The position numbers were made by a program, and so were the translations under genes. From assembly GCA_002402965.1 (NCBI GenBank), contig DHGW01000038.1, positions 21,793 to 81,002 of the forward strand: DNA of 59,210 bases. Direction: 5' to 3'. Origin of the DNA: Bacteroidales bacterium UBA4788. Its GTDB lineage: Bacteria; Bacteroidota; Bacteroidia; Bacteroidales; VadinHA17. The notes below the pieces were generated by a model that was not told the DNA's origin, made no database searches, and worked only from the letters and a program-made list of their open reading frames with translations. This document shows, piece after piece, positions 1-9,120 of the stretch. How positions within the stretch are numbered: the stretch's first letter is position 1; every line of letters starts with the position of its first letter.

Positions 1-219
1 GGAGGCAAAGTCCTGGTCTGACGAACAGGAATTTCATACAAGGCTTAAGGTTGTGGGATGAGTTTGCCAAACAAAACGAAGTCCGATACTGTCCGGAGCA
101 ACCAAAGTAAATGAAGCAGACAGATGGGATGAAAGATATCGTTCTTACCCGGGGAGATCTCGGGGACATGCGGAAACGGAGTAAGAAGCATGGTCGAAAG
201 AAGGTTTACCGTGAGAAGA

Positions 220-420
220 CAGCCGAGGACATGAGGGAGGACAGACTGCGGATACACCCCAAAAGCGTTGCAAAGATGAAAGCCCGTATCAAGGAGCTGA
301 CATCAAGGAGTAACGGCTGGGAGCTATATCCTCACCAGAACCATTACCACGGAACGTCTCAGGTTAGCTGGTTACGTTTTCTTTTCGGACTACTTCAATA
401 TGGTGAAGGTTGTTTCTTAA
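220..420 (+). pseudogene. Remnant of group II intron reverse transcriptase/maturase
   Basis: Two pieces of a maturase C terminus survive in different frames. The first, about 220-321, reads DRLRIHPKSVAKMKARI then KELTSRSNGW, which is the start of the thumb/domain X region. The second, about 331-420, reads TRTITTERLRLAGYVFF then SDYFNMVKVVS and a stop, which is the canonical end of these proteins. The polymerase domain (including the YxDD active site) and most of domain X between the pieces are missing, so there are at least two deletions and a frame change. No active enzyme can be made from this copy. The stop codon lies a few bases before domain V, as in intact relatives. Confidence 0.85.
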
Positions 421-423
421 GGA

Positions 424-513
424 ACCGCCGTATACGAGACCCGTACGTACGGTGGTGTGAGAGGTCGGAAAATGAAATAGGAGGAAACCTATTTCATTTT
501 CCTCCTACTCGAT
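424..513 (+). ncRNA. Group II intron domains V and VI (catalytic core and branch-point hairpin)
   Basis: Domain V folds from ACCGCCGTA (424-432) pairing with TACGGTGGT (448-456), the near-invariant catalytic hairpin, with a CGC-type triad near its base. Domain VI follows as a 15-bp perfect stem, 467-481 with 488-502, and then CTCCTACTCGAT. A507, seven bases before the 3' end, is the likely branch-point adenosine. The preservation of this structure next to a destroyed reading frame suggests the ribozyme half has been kept longer than the protein, or that the ORF loss is recent. Confidence 0.85.
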
Positions 514-543
514 TGTGTCTCTTCGCGGAGTCATACAATGACA

Positions 544-601
544 GCAGCCCTCACTTTTCCGCTCTCCTCTCCGGAGAGCATTTTGGATTTGTGAGGGCTG
601 C
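544..601. repeat. Nested inverted repeat just downstream of the intron
   Basis: GCAGCCCTCAC (544-554) pairs perfectly with GTGAGGGCTGC (591-601). Inside it, GCTCTCC (561-567) pairs with GGAGAGC (573-579). Neither side is followed by a good T-run, so it is a weak candidate for an intrinsic terminator. It lies 30 bases into the 3' exon of the intron. It could be a structured transcript end, or part of whatever element the intron entered. Confidence 0.5.
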
Positions 602-829
602 CTTTCAAAATTAAAAAGGACCTTCGGAAACATAAAGTAAGTAAATATGAAGGACCTGGCAATGATGTAATAAGCTGGTTTTGACTAATATAATATATTA
701 CATGATGAACGTGGGCAACGGTGTGACAGACGAGTATCCGGCAAGTCCTGTCTTAATCCTCTGTTTAAATTGTCCGTATTTTTTTTAAAAACTTTTTTAT
801 AAAATGCGCCTGTTATAAGTATGTTTTTA

Positions 830-837
830 TAATTTTG
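830..837 (+). promoter_or_regulatory. Candidate Bacteroidota -7 box for the small RNA
   Basis: TAATTTTG fits the TAnnTTTG consensus of the primary sigma factor in Bacteroidota. The spacing predicts a start about seven bases downstream, at or next to 844, where the hairpin-closed transcript begins. I see no clear TTG at the -33 position in this A/T-rich stretch, so the call rests on the -7 box and its position. Confidence 0.4.
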
Positions 838-843
838 AAATAC

Positions 844-931
844 GGCAGTTCCAGCACGTACGCTAGTCGGACAATTTTTTCATCTTTACTATTCTATAAG
901 AATGTACGTGGGGGGAGGAACTGCCTTTTTT
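844..931 (+). ncRNA. Candidate small RNA closed by its own terminator stem
   Basis: A transcript beginning near 844 would start GGCAGTTCC (844-852), which pairs perfectly with GGAACTGCC (917-925). It would end in a T-run (926-932), so the 5' end is part of the terminator stem. A second stem inside it pairs CACGTAC (855-861) with GTACGTG (904-910). The 42-base loop is A/U-rich. There is no convincing reading frame inside. It lies in the gene-free interval between the intron and tRNA-Val. It does not match 6S, tmRNA, RNase P or SRP RNA as I know them. Seen: stems and T-run. Inferred: that it is transcribed. Confidence 0.5.
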
Positions 932-1009
932 TATTTATCGGCAGCCCGGATCCGTATATCTTGTAATCACCTGGTATAACCCACCAGGGCAAGGCTCAGA
1001 TGGACCATC

Positions 1010-1042
1010 AAAAAATGAAAAAAGCCCCGCTTCAGCGGAGCT
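1010..1042 (-). terminator. Intrinsic terminator of tRNA-Val
   Basis: On the minus strand the stem AAAGCTCCGC / GCGGGGCTTT closes a TGAA loop. A T-rich tail (TTTTTTCATTTTTT) follows immediately. It begins 12 bases past the tRNA 3' end. Confidence 0.85.
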
Positions 1043-1054
1043 TTACCCTCGTTG

Positions 1055-1129
1055 TGGGCGATGTAGGAATCGAACCTACGACCCCCTGCTTGTAAGGCAG
1101 GTGCTCTGAACCAACTGAGCTAATCGCCC
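1055..1129 (-). tRNA. tRNA-Val(TAC)
   Basis: Read on the minus strand, the acceptor stem GGGCGAT pairs with ATCGCCC and is followed by discriminator A. The anticodon arm is CCTGC-CTTACAA-GCAGG, giving anticodon TAC for valine. The T-arm GTAGG-TTCGAAT-CCTAC is perfect. The D-arm has the usual AGCTCAGTTGG form. The CCA end is not encoded. A single gene with its own terminator. Confidence 0.95.
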
Positions 1130-1439
1130 GAAATGAGAGTGCAAATATAATCCCTATTTTTTATTCCGCAATAGTGCTCCTGAAAATTAAAAATGACACT
1201 TCCGGAACAAATCAAAATCGTCTGCGTACAACCATCCGGATCCCTGAGGGTCATGTTATTAAGTATGTTAATTAACCATAAACCGGGGATGATACCAATA
1301 ATGGAAATTTAATTATATTAGCTTTCGGTACTTTTTGAATTTGAAAGAGTTACAATTTGATCTTAAATGCTTTTAGATTATTAATTCAACTGTTTGATAA
1401 ATAGTGTTATATGTTTCCCGAACTCTGAACCTGCCAGTC
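1130..1439. other. Gene-free upstream region of the surface-protein operon
   Basis: About 310 A/T-rich bases between tRNA-Val (leftward) and the giant surface gene (rightward). It must hold both promoters. The best -7-like box for the rightward operon is TAGCTTTC at 1319-1326, one base off TAnnTTTG. I see no riboswitch-like fold and no small reading frame that I would defend. Confidence 0.3.
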
Positions 1440-4400
1440 ATGAAACAAATACGCCTGCTAACATTTGCTCTTACCTTGCTTCTGGCTCTGCCTCCGCATG
1501 CAGCGGATGCCCAGGTTGGTCCCGGGGGTGTGGGGAGCCTGATCAATACACAGCTCTGGCTCAGGTCAGACAGCCTGATAGCAATCCAGCCTCTCCATTA
1601 CGTCACCAGCTGGATTGACCTCTCCGGTCATATGCGTGATTTCGGAGCAGTAGTTACAGGTCAGACTGTTCCTACATTGACGGGGAATGTCATTAATGGT
1701 TACCCGGCTGTGACATTCTCTGATCAGGGTGGCATAGGAGGCGACTTTTTGGGTTACAATGGTTCTATAGGCTTAACAGGATCAGATGCGGCGACAGTGG
1801 TTATTGTTGCCAGAAACACAACCACGACTGATGAACAGAACGGTGGTCTCTATCTGGGGCAGAAGAATGCCGGTGGAGTCAATGCCGTCAGGAGTTATGG
1901 CCTCGAGTACTCTGATGCTGTACGGTTCAATGGGCAAAACCAGGTTTTCAATGACGGGCATACTGAGGGAGACTGGAAGATAATATATTACACCAACCCG
2001 GCAGGTGCGTCTGTTTCTGCCTATGGCGCCTTGCTCAACGGCACCCCGCTGACAGGCAACTCCACATCCTCTTTTGTGCCATCGCTGGTCGCCAACTACG
2101 CATTGGTGGGTGCCACCCAGATGAACGGTACCTACAACCCGGCAGGCTTTTTCAACGGGGACATGACGGAACTGGTTGTCTTCTCCGGACAGCTCAACGA
2201 TGCCGAACGGGTGGTGCTTCAGAATAACCTCGGGGCGAAGTACCTGCTGCCAATAGCGGATGATCATTATGCATGGGAGGTGACACACTCTCATGATGTA
2301 TCAGGAATTGCGGCATATAACGGCACGACTTTCACAAGTGCCTGGTCAACAGGCATGATATCAGTAACATCCCCGACTGATCTCAGCGAGGGAGAATATC
2401 TTTTCTTCGGCCATAACAAGGCAGGAGCCAAAACATGGACTGCTGACGAGGTGCCTGCTGCCGGGACATTCCGTCTTCCAAGGGAGTGGAGGTTTGACGA
2501 AACCTCCGATGTCGGTACCGTCACCATCAGTATACCTGCATCATCGCTTCCGGCCCTGCCTGCCGGTTATCCCACGGTCGGAATACTGATTGATGATGAC
2601 GGCGACTTCAGTTCAGGCGCAACCATGCATCGTCCGGCTCTTTCGGGAGGAGTTTATACCCTTGACCTGAACATCACGGACGGCCAGTTTCTGACCATTA
2701 TCGCATTCCGTCCGGAGGTTAATTTCACTGTACCGTCAGGTTCTGGTCCGGAAAACATTACCAGTGTCAGCGTGCAGGTTTCTCTGAACTATCCGCATAC
2801 GAGTGACATCTCATTAAGTTTTGCAGCAACAGGAGGAACGGCAACGGCAGGTGTTGACTACAACCTTGCTCCGGGTACTGTTACCATTCCATCTGGATCA
2901 TTAACCGGTTCATTCACCATAATCGTGATCAATGATGCGCTCGTAGAGCCCTCTGAGACTATCATAACCGGTATTTCGAATCCCTCTCCGGGATTGTCGA
3001 TCGGCTCACAGAGCAGCCACACGTACACTATCTTCAATGACGATAACGTCTACGCATCGTTCTCTTCGGCCACATCCTCCGGTCCGGAAGGCAATGCCGC
3101 TGCTCCTGTCTCTTCACTGCAGATAGTCGTCAGTGGAGGCATCACCGGCCAGCCCGGCAGCCTTATACTGATTGTCACCAACGGTACGGCCTCAGCGGCG
3201 GACTGGTCACAGACAACTAACCTGATCTCCATCCCGGCAGGAGACTACACAACGCCGGTATCGATATCCATCCCTGCGTCCGTACTTACCATCCTCGGAG
3301 ATCTTACCGTAGAGCCGGATGAGACCATTAACCTGAGCATGAACACGTTCGTCACGGTAATAGCAGGACCGGCAGTCAACTCTGTTTACACAATCCTCAA
3401 CGACGACAACTCGACAGCCAGCGTTTCCGCTACAACCCCGGTAATAGCCGAGGGTGGTCCGGGAGCAGCAGGCACAGGCACCTTCGCGTTTGCATTCAGC
3501 AACCCTGTCTCAACAGCCAGAACGGTCTCATATACCGTGACCGGCACAGCCACCTCAGGAACCGACTTCGTAACTCTTCCGGGGTCGTTTGTCATGCCGG
3601 CAGGTGCACTGACATACAACCTGACCCTGACTTCAATTGCTGATCTGCTCGTTGAGGGCGACGAGATGGTGAGGGTGACGATAACCGGTATCTCTGGCTC
3701 ACCGGCTGTCTCAGTAAACTCAACGCCGGCAGTGATCACAATCGATGATGATGATGTGCCGGCGATACTCTATTCACCTTCTGCGGTGAGCATGGCCGAG
3801 GGATCCACGGCCACCATCGAGGTATGGCTGCAAAACGCACCTGCAGGCACCGTAACCATAAACATCTCAACGCTGATGGCGGGACTGCTTAATATCAGCC
3901 CGGTAACCCTGACCTTCAATGCATCTAACTTTTCAGCCCATCAGTTGATTACCCTACAGTCGATTGAGAATGAAGTTCTTGGCGATCAGACAGACAATGT
4001 GATTCTGACGGTGAATGATGCTCTCTCCTATGATCCGTTTGATCCGCTTCCGGATATAATTATCCCTGTAGCAATAGTAAACAATGACGTTCCGTCTATA
4101 GTGGCCAATCCGGCAAGCGTAACCGTTGCCGAGAACGGCACTGCAGTCTTTACGGTGTCGCTCTCTGCAGCACCAGCATCGGGCAGCGTGGTAGTGGATA
4201 TGGTGAGCAACAACACGGCTGTAGCAACGATAGACATCGCGCAACTGACATTTACCACAGCCAACTACAATGTTCCGCAGACCATTACGGTGACGGGAGT
4301 CAATAATAATACAGTCCCTGATGCATCCACAACCATCTCACTTGCTGTCAATAATGCGCTTTCAGATGACGGTTATGACGGTGTTGCCACAACAGTCAAT

Positions 4401-6719
4401 GTCAATGTCACCAATGATGACCTGGCCGGTTTTGTTGTCACACCTCTCGTGCTGACAATAAATGAAGGAGGCCCTGCAGGGCAGTTTACAATTACACTCA
4501 CTGCACAACCCCTTGCGGATGTTGTGTTTGATCTTGTCAACGCAGCGCCTGTGAATACTGTGCATCCGGCACAGGTAACCATAACACCGGCGAACTGGAA
4601 TGTTCCCGCAGTGGTCATGGTCACTGCCGTAGAGGATATTCTTGATGCGGACCGCACTGATGTCATTGCCGTGACCGTGAACCTGACTCTGTCGGACAAC
4701 AGCTTTGACGCCCTGGCTTCGCAGAATGTCATGGTCAATATTGAAGACAATGATCCTCCCGTAATCACAGGTTGCCCTGCAAACATAACCGTAAGCACTG
4801 ATCCCGGGGCATGCTCGGCAGTGGTTAGCTGGACAGCTCCCGTATCGACCGCGCCCATGGTTTCGACTCATCTTCCCGGCGCAACCTTTTCTGCAGGTGT
4901 AACAACGGTAGTTTATACCTCAACTGATGCTGACGGGATGATTTCGACCTGCACCTTTACCGTGACAGTGAATGACACTGAGTTGCCTGTAGTCAGCTGT
5001 ACAGATATCACAGTACCTCTCGATGCCTCCGGCAATGCAACTATCGTTGCTTCAGACCTGCTTACAACTGCAGCCACAGACAACTGTGCGATAGCTTCAG
5101 TCACCCTGAGCAGAAATGCCTTCACCTGTGCGGATCTGGGGAATGTCAGCGTTACCGTCACAGCAACCGATGCAAGCGGAAATGTGGCAATCTGCAATTC
5201 TTCGGTTGCTGTAACCGATCCTGCACCGGCACCTTTCGATGCCGGATCTGATGATGCGATATGCGGATCAGAGACTGGTTTCCAGGTAACCGGAGCCTTC
5301 CACACTATGGGTACAGTCATCTGGAGCAGCAGCGGCACCGGCTCCTTTGATGACAACACTGTTGATAATCCATATTACACCTTGGGTGCGGCCGATTATT
5401 CAGCAGGATCGGTAACCATAACAATGACTGTAACCGGAGGCGGAACCTGCGGCCAGGCAACCTCATCTGCCATTATAACAATAAATCAGTTGCCAGTGAT
5501 TAATGTCATCGAGCATCATCAGATAACATGCAACGGTCTGACTGACGGCGTGATACGTCTCGGCATCACAGGTGGCCTTGCACCGTATTCATTCAGTATT
5601 GACGGAGCACCATTCCAGCCATCAGGTGATTTCACGGGACTGGCGGCAGGAACCTACCTGTTTGAAGTCATAGATGTCAATGGATGCGGCTCCGACACGA
5701 CCCTGGAAATCACTGAACCTCTTCCATTCACAGCTATGATTGACGGAACGGGTAATGTTACCTGCAACGGCGGTTCGGACGGTATCATCAACACCACTCT
5801 TGCCGGCGGCACAGAACCATACAGCATCAGCTGGACCGGTCCGGACGGATGGACAGCATCCACAGCAACAATTACCGGCCTTTTACCTGGCACTTACACC
5901 CTGACCGTCACTGACCTCAACGCCTGTGCCAGCTACAGCTTTATCGAGGTCATCACGCAGCCCGACCCGATTGAGATTACCGGGGCTACTGTGTCGGATT
6001 ACGGCGGTTACGGGGTTAACTGTCCCGAATCAGCAAACGGATCAATTGCCGTCACAGCCCAGGGAGGCACTCCTCCGCTCGCCTTTGAATGGAGCGGTCC
6101 TTCCGGCTTCACATCCGATCAACTATCCCTCACATCCCTGAGAGCGGGTGCGTATAATCTGACAATTACTGATGCCATTGGCTGCTTTCTGACAGAAGAA
6201 TACATTATGACAGCGCCTGAACCAATGAGCATAACAGCCACTTCAACGGACGCTTCCTGTCCGGATACACCGGATGGCAACATCGATCTGACCGTTACCG
6301 GAGGCTCCGGGACACTGACGTACCAGTGGGATGACGGTCCTGCTGCGGCTGACCGCACTTCGATCCTGCCGGGTGACTATACTGTTACTGTCACCGATGA
6401 AAACGGGTGTGAGCAGACCTTCCAGGTCACCATCGGAGTAAGAGGGTACGACTGTCTAAGGGTATACGAGATCATTACACCAAACGGGGATGGCCGGAAT
6501 GACACCTGGCATCTTCGCAATGCAGAGCTGTATCCCAATGCCGAGGTCTTTGTATACAACCGATGGGGCAAGCTGGTATATAACTCCAGAAATGCCACTG
6601 ATCAATGGGATGGAACATTCAACGGCAAACTGCTGCCCAATGACTCGTACCACTATGTCATTCACCTGAAAGACGGCTCAGAGCCGCGTACGGGAATAAT
6701 CTCTATTATCAGCAAATAA
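1440..6719 (+). CDS. Giant T9SS-exported surface protein (Calx-beta, HYR, SprB-like repeats, gliding-type C-terminal domain)
   Basis: A 1759-residue secreted protein. I start it at the second Met (1440) because it gives a clean signal peptide, MKQIRLLTFALTLLLALP, cut near AADAQ; an upstream start at 1404 would bury it. Order: a LamG/concanavalin-like N-terminal part (about 30-270), a stretch with Calx-beta-type repeats containing FNDDN/LNDDN/IDDDD ends, more related repeats, a HYR domain (PPVITGCPANITVS), then four SprB-type repeats of about 80 residues (CNG..DG.I...GG..PY...G). It ends in a gliding-motility-associated C-terminal domain (IITPNGDGRNDTW, VFVYNRWGKLVY, WDGTFNGKLLP), a type B signal for type IX secretion. 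Known of the family: such proteins are exported and displayed on the surface. Inferred: an adhesin or motility adhesin. It is first in an operon with a PorP/SprF partner 20 bases downstream. Confidence 0.9.
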   Translation: MKQIRLLTFALTLLLALPPHAADAQVGPGGVGSLINTQLWLRSDSLIAIQPLHYVTSWIDLSGHMRDFGAVVTGQTVPTLTGNVINGYPAVTFSDQGGIGGDFLGYNGSIGLTGSDAATVVIVARNTTTTDEQNGGLYLGQKNAGGVNAVRSYGLEYSDAVRFNGQNQVFNDGHTEGDWKIIYYTNPAGASVSAYGALLNGTPLTGNSTSSFVPSLVANYALVGATQMNGTYNPAGFFNGDMTELVVFSGQLNDAERVVLQNNLGAKYLLPIADDHYAWEVTHSHDVSGIAAYNGTTFTSAWSTGMISVTSPTDLSEGEYLFFGHNKAGAKTWTADEVPAAGTFRLPREWRFDETSDVGTVTISIPASSLPALPAGYPTVGILIDDDGDFSSGATMHRPALSGGVYTLDLNITDGQFLTIIAFRPEVNFTVPSGSGPENITSVSVQVSLNYPHTSDISLSFAATGGTATAGVDYNLAPGTVTIPSGSLTGSFTIIVINDALVEPSETIITGISNPSPGLSIGSQSSHTYTIFNDDNVYASFSSATSSGPEGNAAAPVSSLQIVVSGGITGQPGSLILIVTNGTASAADWSQTTNLISIPAGDYTTPVSISIPASVLTILGDLTVEPDETINLSMNTFVTVIAGPAVNSVYTILNDDNSTASVSATTPVIAEGGPGAAGTGTFAFAFSNPVSTARTVSYTVTGTATSGTDFVTLPGSFVMPAGALTYNLTLTSIADLLVEGDEMVRVTITGISGSPAVSVNSTPAVITIDDDDVPAILYSPSAVSMAEGSTATIEVWLQNAPAGTVTINISTLMAGLLNISPVTLTFNASNFSAHQLITLQSIENEVLGDQTDNVILTVNDALSYDPFDPLPDIIIPVAIVNNDVPSIVANPASVTVAENGTAVFTVSLSAAPASGSVVVDMVSNNTAVATIDIAQLTFTTANYNVPQTITVTGVNNNTVPDASTTISLAVNNALSDDGYDGVATTVNVNVTNDDLAGFVVTPLVLTINEGGPAGQFTITLTAQPLADVVFDLVNAAPVNTVHPAQVTITPANWNVPAVVMVTAVEDILDADRTDVIAVTVNLTLSDNSFDALASQNVMVNIEDNDPPVITGCPANITVSTDPGACSAVVSWTAPVSTAPMVSTHLPGATFSAGVTTVVYTSTDADGMISTCTFTVTVNDTELPVVSCTDITVPLDASGNATIVASDLLTTAATDNCAIASVTLSRNAFTCADLGNVSVTVTATDASGNVAICNSSVAVTDPAPAPFDAGSDDAICGSETGFQVTGAFHTMGTVIWSSSGTGSFDDNTVDNPYYTLGAADYSAGSVTITMTVTGGGTCGQATSSAIITINQLPVINVIEHHQITCNGLTDGVIRLGITGGLAPYSFSIDGAPFQPSGDFTGLAAGTYLFEVIDVNGCGSDTTLEITEPLPFTAMIDGTGNVTCNGGSDGIINTTLAGGTEPYSISWTGPDGWTASTATITGLLPGTYTLTVTDLNACASYSFIEVITQPDPIEITGATVSDYGGYGVNCPESANGSIAVTAQGGTPPLAFEWSGPSGFTSDQLSLTSLRAGAYNLTITDAIGCFLTEEYIMTAPEPMSITATSTDASCPDTPDGNIDLTVTGGSGTLTYQWDDGPAAADRTSILPGDYTVTVTDENGCEQTFQVTIGVRGYDCLRVYEIITPNGDGRNDTWHLRNAELYPNAEVFVYNRWGKLVYNSRNATDQWDGTFNGKLLPNDSYHYVIHLKDGSEPRTGIISIISK

Positions 6720-6739
6720 CCAGATAACCGGAAGGAGAT

Positions 6740-7729
6740 ATGAAATCTTTGAAAATAATAGCAGTGATTGGTCTTCTGGCGGTTATGCCTGTTCTGTCAG
6801 CACAGCAGTTCCCGCTGTACAGTCAGTATACCATGAACGGATTCCTGATCAACCCTTCATTTGCTGGCAGCGACTACTACACCACCTTCGGCCTGACGGT
6901 CCGTGAGCAGTGGCTGAATCTTCCTGAAGCGCCCAGTACATATGCTGCCGCGTTTCAAACGAGGATACTGAATGACAGTTACATAACGAAGTCGACGGCG
7001 GTCAGGAAGAAGATAGACAGGCCAACTAAGGGAGGCAGGGTAGGAGTGGGCGGTTACCTCTTTTCGGATCATAATGGTATCATGCACCGGACCGGATTGC
7101 AGCTGGCATATGCCTATCACCTTCCGATCGGCATTGATCAGCAGCTTTCGTTTGGCCTCTCGCTGAGCGCCTACCAGTATTTTGTGGATATAAACGGGGC
7201 GGTTATGCCGGATGATGTACAGGATGAGTTGCTGAACAATTATGACCAGGTGGTTTACATCCCGGATGCCAACTTCGGTGTGAGTTACATGACCAGGAAC
7301 TATTATGCTGGCTTTGCAATGACCAACCTCTTCAGGGGAGCACTCATGATCGGCAACGGAGGTGAAAACGGCAGCTCTCAGCTGGGACACTATTTCCTGA
7401 CCGGAGGATTCAGATTTTACCCGGGTGTGGATTGGATCATAGAGCCGTCGGTAATGCTTAAATCATCTGACATGGTCTTCAAGTCGTTCCAGGTTGACCT
7501 TACAGGAAGGGTTTATTACAAGGATGACTACTGGCTGGGGCTATCATACCGCACAAGCGATGCCATTATTTTACTTGCCGGAATCAAAGTTGACAGGTTT
7601 TATCTCGGCTATGCCTTTGATTTCACCCTGTCAGAGATCCGCAGCTACACCTATGGGACACACGAGCTGACTGTAATGGCACGCTTAGGAGACAACCCGA
7701 GGCGGTACAGGTGGATCAATAAGTACTAA
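6740..7729 (+). CDS. PorP/SprF family type IX secretion-associated outer-membrane protein
   Basis: A 329-residue protein with a signal peptide ending in VLSAQQ. It then has the family opening FPLYSQYTMNGFLINPSFAG, followed by alternating beta strands consistent with an outer-membrane barrel. In Flavobacterium, SprF is needed for secretion or attachment of its neighbour SprB, and many Bacteroidota pair one PorP/SprF protein with one large CHU-type substrate. Here it directly follows such a substrate (20-base gap, likely cotranscribed), so it is probably the dedicated partner of that protein rather than the core PorP. GGAGAT lies just before the start codon, an unusually good ribosome site for this phylum. 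Confidence 0.88.
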   Translation: MKSLKIIAVIGLLAVMPVLSAQQFPLYSQYTMNGFLINPSFAGSDYYTTFGLTVREQWLNLPEAPSTYAAAFQTRILNDSYITKSTAVRKKIDRPTKGGRVGVGGYLFSDHNGIMHRTGLQLAYAYHLPIGIDQQLSFGLSLSAYQYFVDINGAVMPDDVQDELLNNYDQVVYIPDANFGVSYMTRNYYAGFAMTNLFRGALMIGNGGENGSSQLGHYFLTGGFRFYPGVDWIIEPSVMLKSSDMVFKSFQVDLTGRVYYKDDYWLGLSYRTSDAIILLAGIKVDRFYLGYAFDFTLSEIRSYTYGTHELTVMARLGDNPRRYRWINKY

Positions 7730-9120
7730 TGAGGAACATCGCATTCCTGGTTCTGTTTGCCGCGGCCTGCCTGGGCTGTGACCCTCTTGCCGGTCCTGTC
7801 AGCGGACGCCTCGGTTTCTCCTCGGATACCATATCATTTGATACCGTTTTTTCAGGTTTCGGATCGGCTACTCTGGAGTTAAGGGTAATAAACCTTGAAG
7901 AAGAACCGCTTCTGATTGACCGCATCTGGCTGGGCGGAGCCGGGTCATCACCCTTCAGCCTGAATATTGACGGTGATGCTGTTACGGAAGCCGAAGATGT
8001 TGTAATTGCCAGGGGAGACAGCCTTTTCGTCTTTGTCGAAGTTATGATTGATCCAACCGGTGACGATCTGCCGGTATCAGTCATCGATTCGGTAAATTTC
8101 CACTCGGGAAGGGTTTCGCGAAGAGTAATTCTCGAGGCATGGGGTCAGGATATCACGCTTGTGGATGGAGATGTACTCAGCAATACAGTCTGGACAGAAG
8201 GGAAGCCTTATGTAGTTAGCGGTCCGCTGCTGATCGATACCCTGGTCACCCTTACGCTAAATCCGGGTGCCAGGGTTTATATGCATCACGGGGCCTCAGT
8301 CACAGTAGCAGGAACGATTCATGCCAACGGTGGACCGGACAAACGGATCATATTTGCCACTGACCGTCTGGAAAAGGAATACGAGGATGTGCCGGGACGA
8401 TGGAAGGGGCTGAAGTTTCTCGGCTGCAGTCGTGGTAACGTATTGAATTATACTGATATAAGAAATGCAGAGGTTGCAATTAAGATCGAAGGTGAGGCTG
8501 CCTCTGTTCCCGACCTTTTCATGAATGGAACAATGCTCATGCACAACTCGGCATCGTCGCTGTCAGCCCGCCATGCAGATCTTTTTGCAGTCAATTCGCT
8601 CTTTGCCCATTCAGGATTCAGCACCGTGTCGCTGACGGAAGGAGGCAGCTATGAGTTCATTCACTGTACCCTGAATAACAGGTGGGAGTACAGCCATCGT
8701 ACTGATCCTGTGCTCTTCATTGCTCCCGGTGACGGTGTGATGCCGTCGGTCTCGGTAGTCAATACCGTCATCAGCGGCAATCTTACCAATGAGCTGATGA
8801 TCAATGCATCTGCTGCAACCGCAGCAGAAGGATTCCATGCAGACAGTTCAATGATAAAGGTCGACACCCTGGCGGCTGGCTGGTACTCAGCGTCTCTGTT
8901 CCGGGATGTTATCACCACCCCCGCGCCCCTTTTCATTGATGAGGCAGCCTGGGATTTCAGACCTGACAGCCTCTCACCCCTTCTCGACCGTGCAGGCAGG
9001 ACAGAGATGGCAACCTGGCCGGTTGATATAAGGAACAAGCCCCGGCCGGCGGAAGCGGGTCCTGACATCGGGGCGTTTGAAAGACAACCGGGTGAGAAGA
9101 GTGAGGAAGAGGGAAAATGA
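7729..9120 (+). CDS. Beta-helix surface lipoprotein in the T9SS substrate operon
   Basis: A 463-residue lipoprotein. The signal peptide MRNIAFLVLFAAACLGC ends in a lipobox with Cys17. An Ig-like segment follows (SDTISFDTVFSGFGSA, with VINLEEEPLLIDRI), similar to choice-of-anchor or abnormal-spindle-type domains. A right-handed beta-helix-like part follows from about residue 150 (TLTLNPGARVYMHHGA, VAGTIHANGG, DIRNAEVAIKI). Its start codon overlaps the stop of the PorP/SprF gene by one base, so the two are translationally linked. Likely exposed on the outer membrane and working with the exported protein. No catalytic motif was recognised. Confidence 0.8.
   Translation: MRNIAFLVLFAAACLGCDPLAGPVSGRLGFSSDTISFDTVFSGFGSATLELRVINLEEEPLLIDRIWLGGAGSSPFSLNIDGDAVTEAEDVVIARGDSLFVFVEVMIDPTGDDLPVSVIDSVNFHSGRVSRRVILEAWGQDITLVDGDVLSNTVWTEGKPYVVSGPLLIDTLVTLTLNPGARVYMHHGASVTVAGTIHANGGPDKRIIFATDRLEKEYEDVPGRWKGLKFLGCSRGNVLNYTDIRNAEVAIKIEGEAASVPDLFMNGTMLMHNSASSLSARHADLFAVNSLFAHSGFSTVSLTEGGSYEFIHCTLNNRWEYSHRTDPVLFIAPGDGVMPSVSVVNTVISGNLTNELMINASAATAAEGFHADSSMIKVDTLAAGWYSASLFRDVITTPAPLFIDEAAWDFRPDSLSPLLDRAGRTEMATWPVDIRNKPRPAEAGPDIGAFERQPGEKSEEEGK

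Larger units (their letters stand above)
1..513 (+). mobile_element. Group II intron, 3' portion, with its ORF mostly deleted
   Basis: The window opens inside a bacterial group II intron, whose 5' end lies outside. Bases 1-150 match the character of the late domain I to III sequence that precedes the maturase gene in such introns. The expected 1.2-1.8 kb reverse transcriptase in domain IV is reduced to short C-terminal scraps. Domain V (424-456) and domain VI (467-513) are intact, and the sequence ends in CTACTCGAT, the usual form of a 3' splice junction, placing the junction at 513/514. With its own maturase gone it could move or splice only with help from a maturase made elsewhere. Seen: domains V/VI and protein scraps. 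Inferred: the exact right boundary. I do not assign a subclass. Confidence 0.85.

Noticed and set aside
844..931. 6S RNA or another standard housekeeping RNA
   Set aside because: The length and single terminal stem do not fit the 6S bubble structure, tmRNA, SRP RNA or RNase P RNA.
3386..4871. Minus-strand open frames inside the giant surface gene
   Set aside because: They are antisense by-products of the repetitive, Thr/Val-rich coding sequence; the plus-strand gene is continuous through them.
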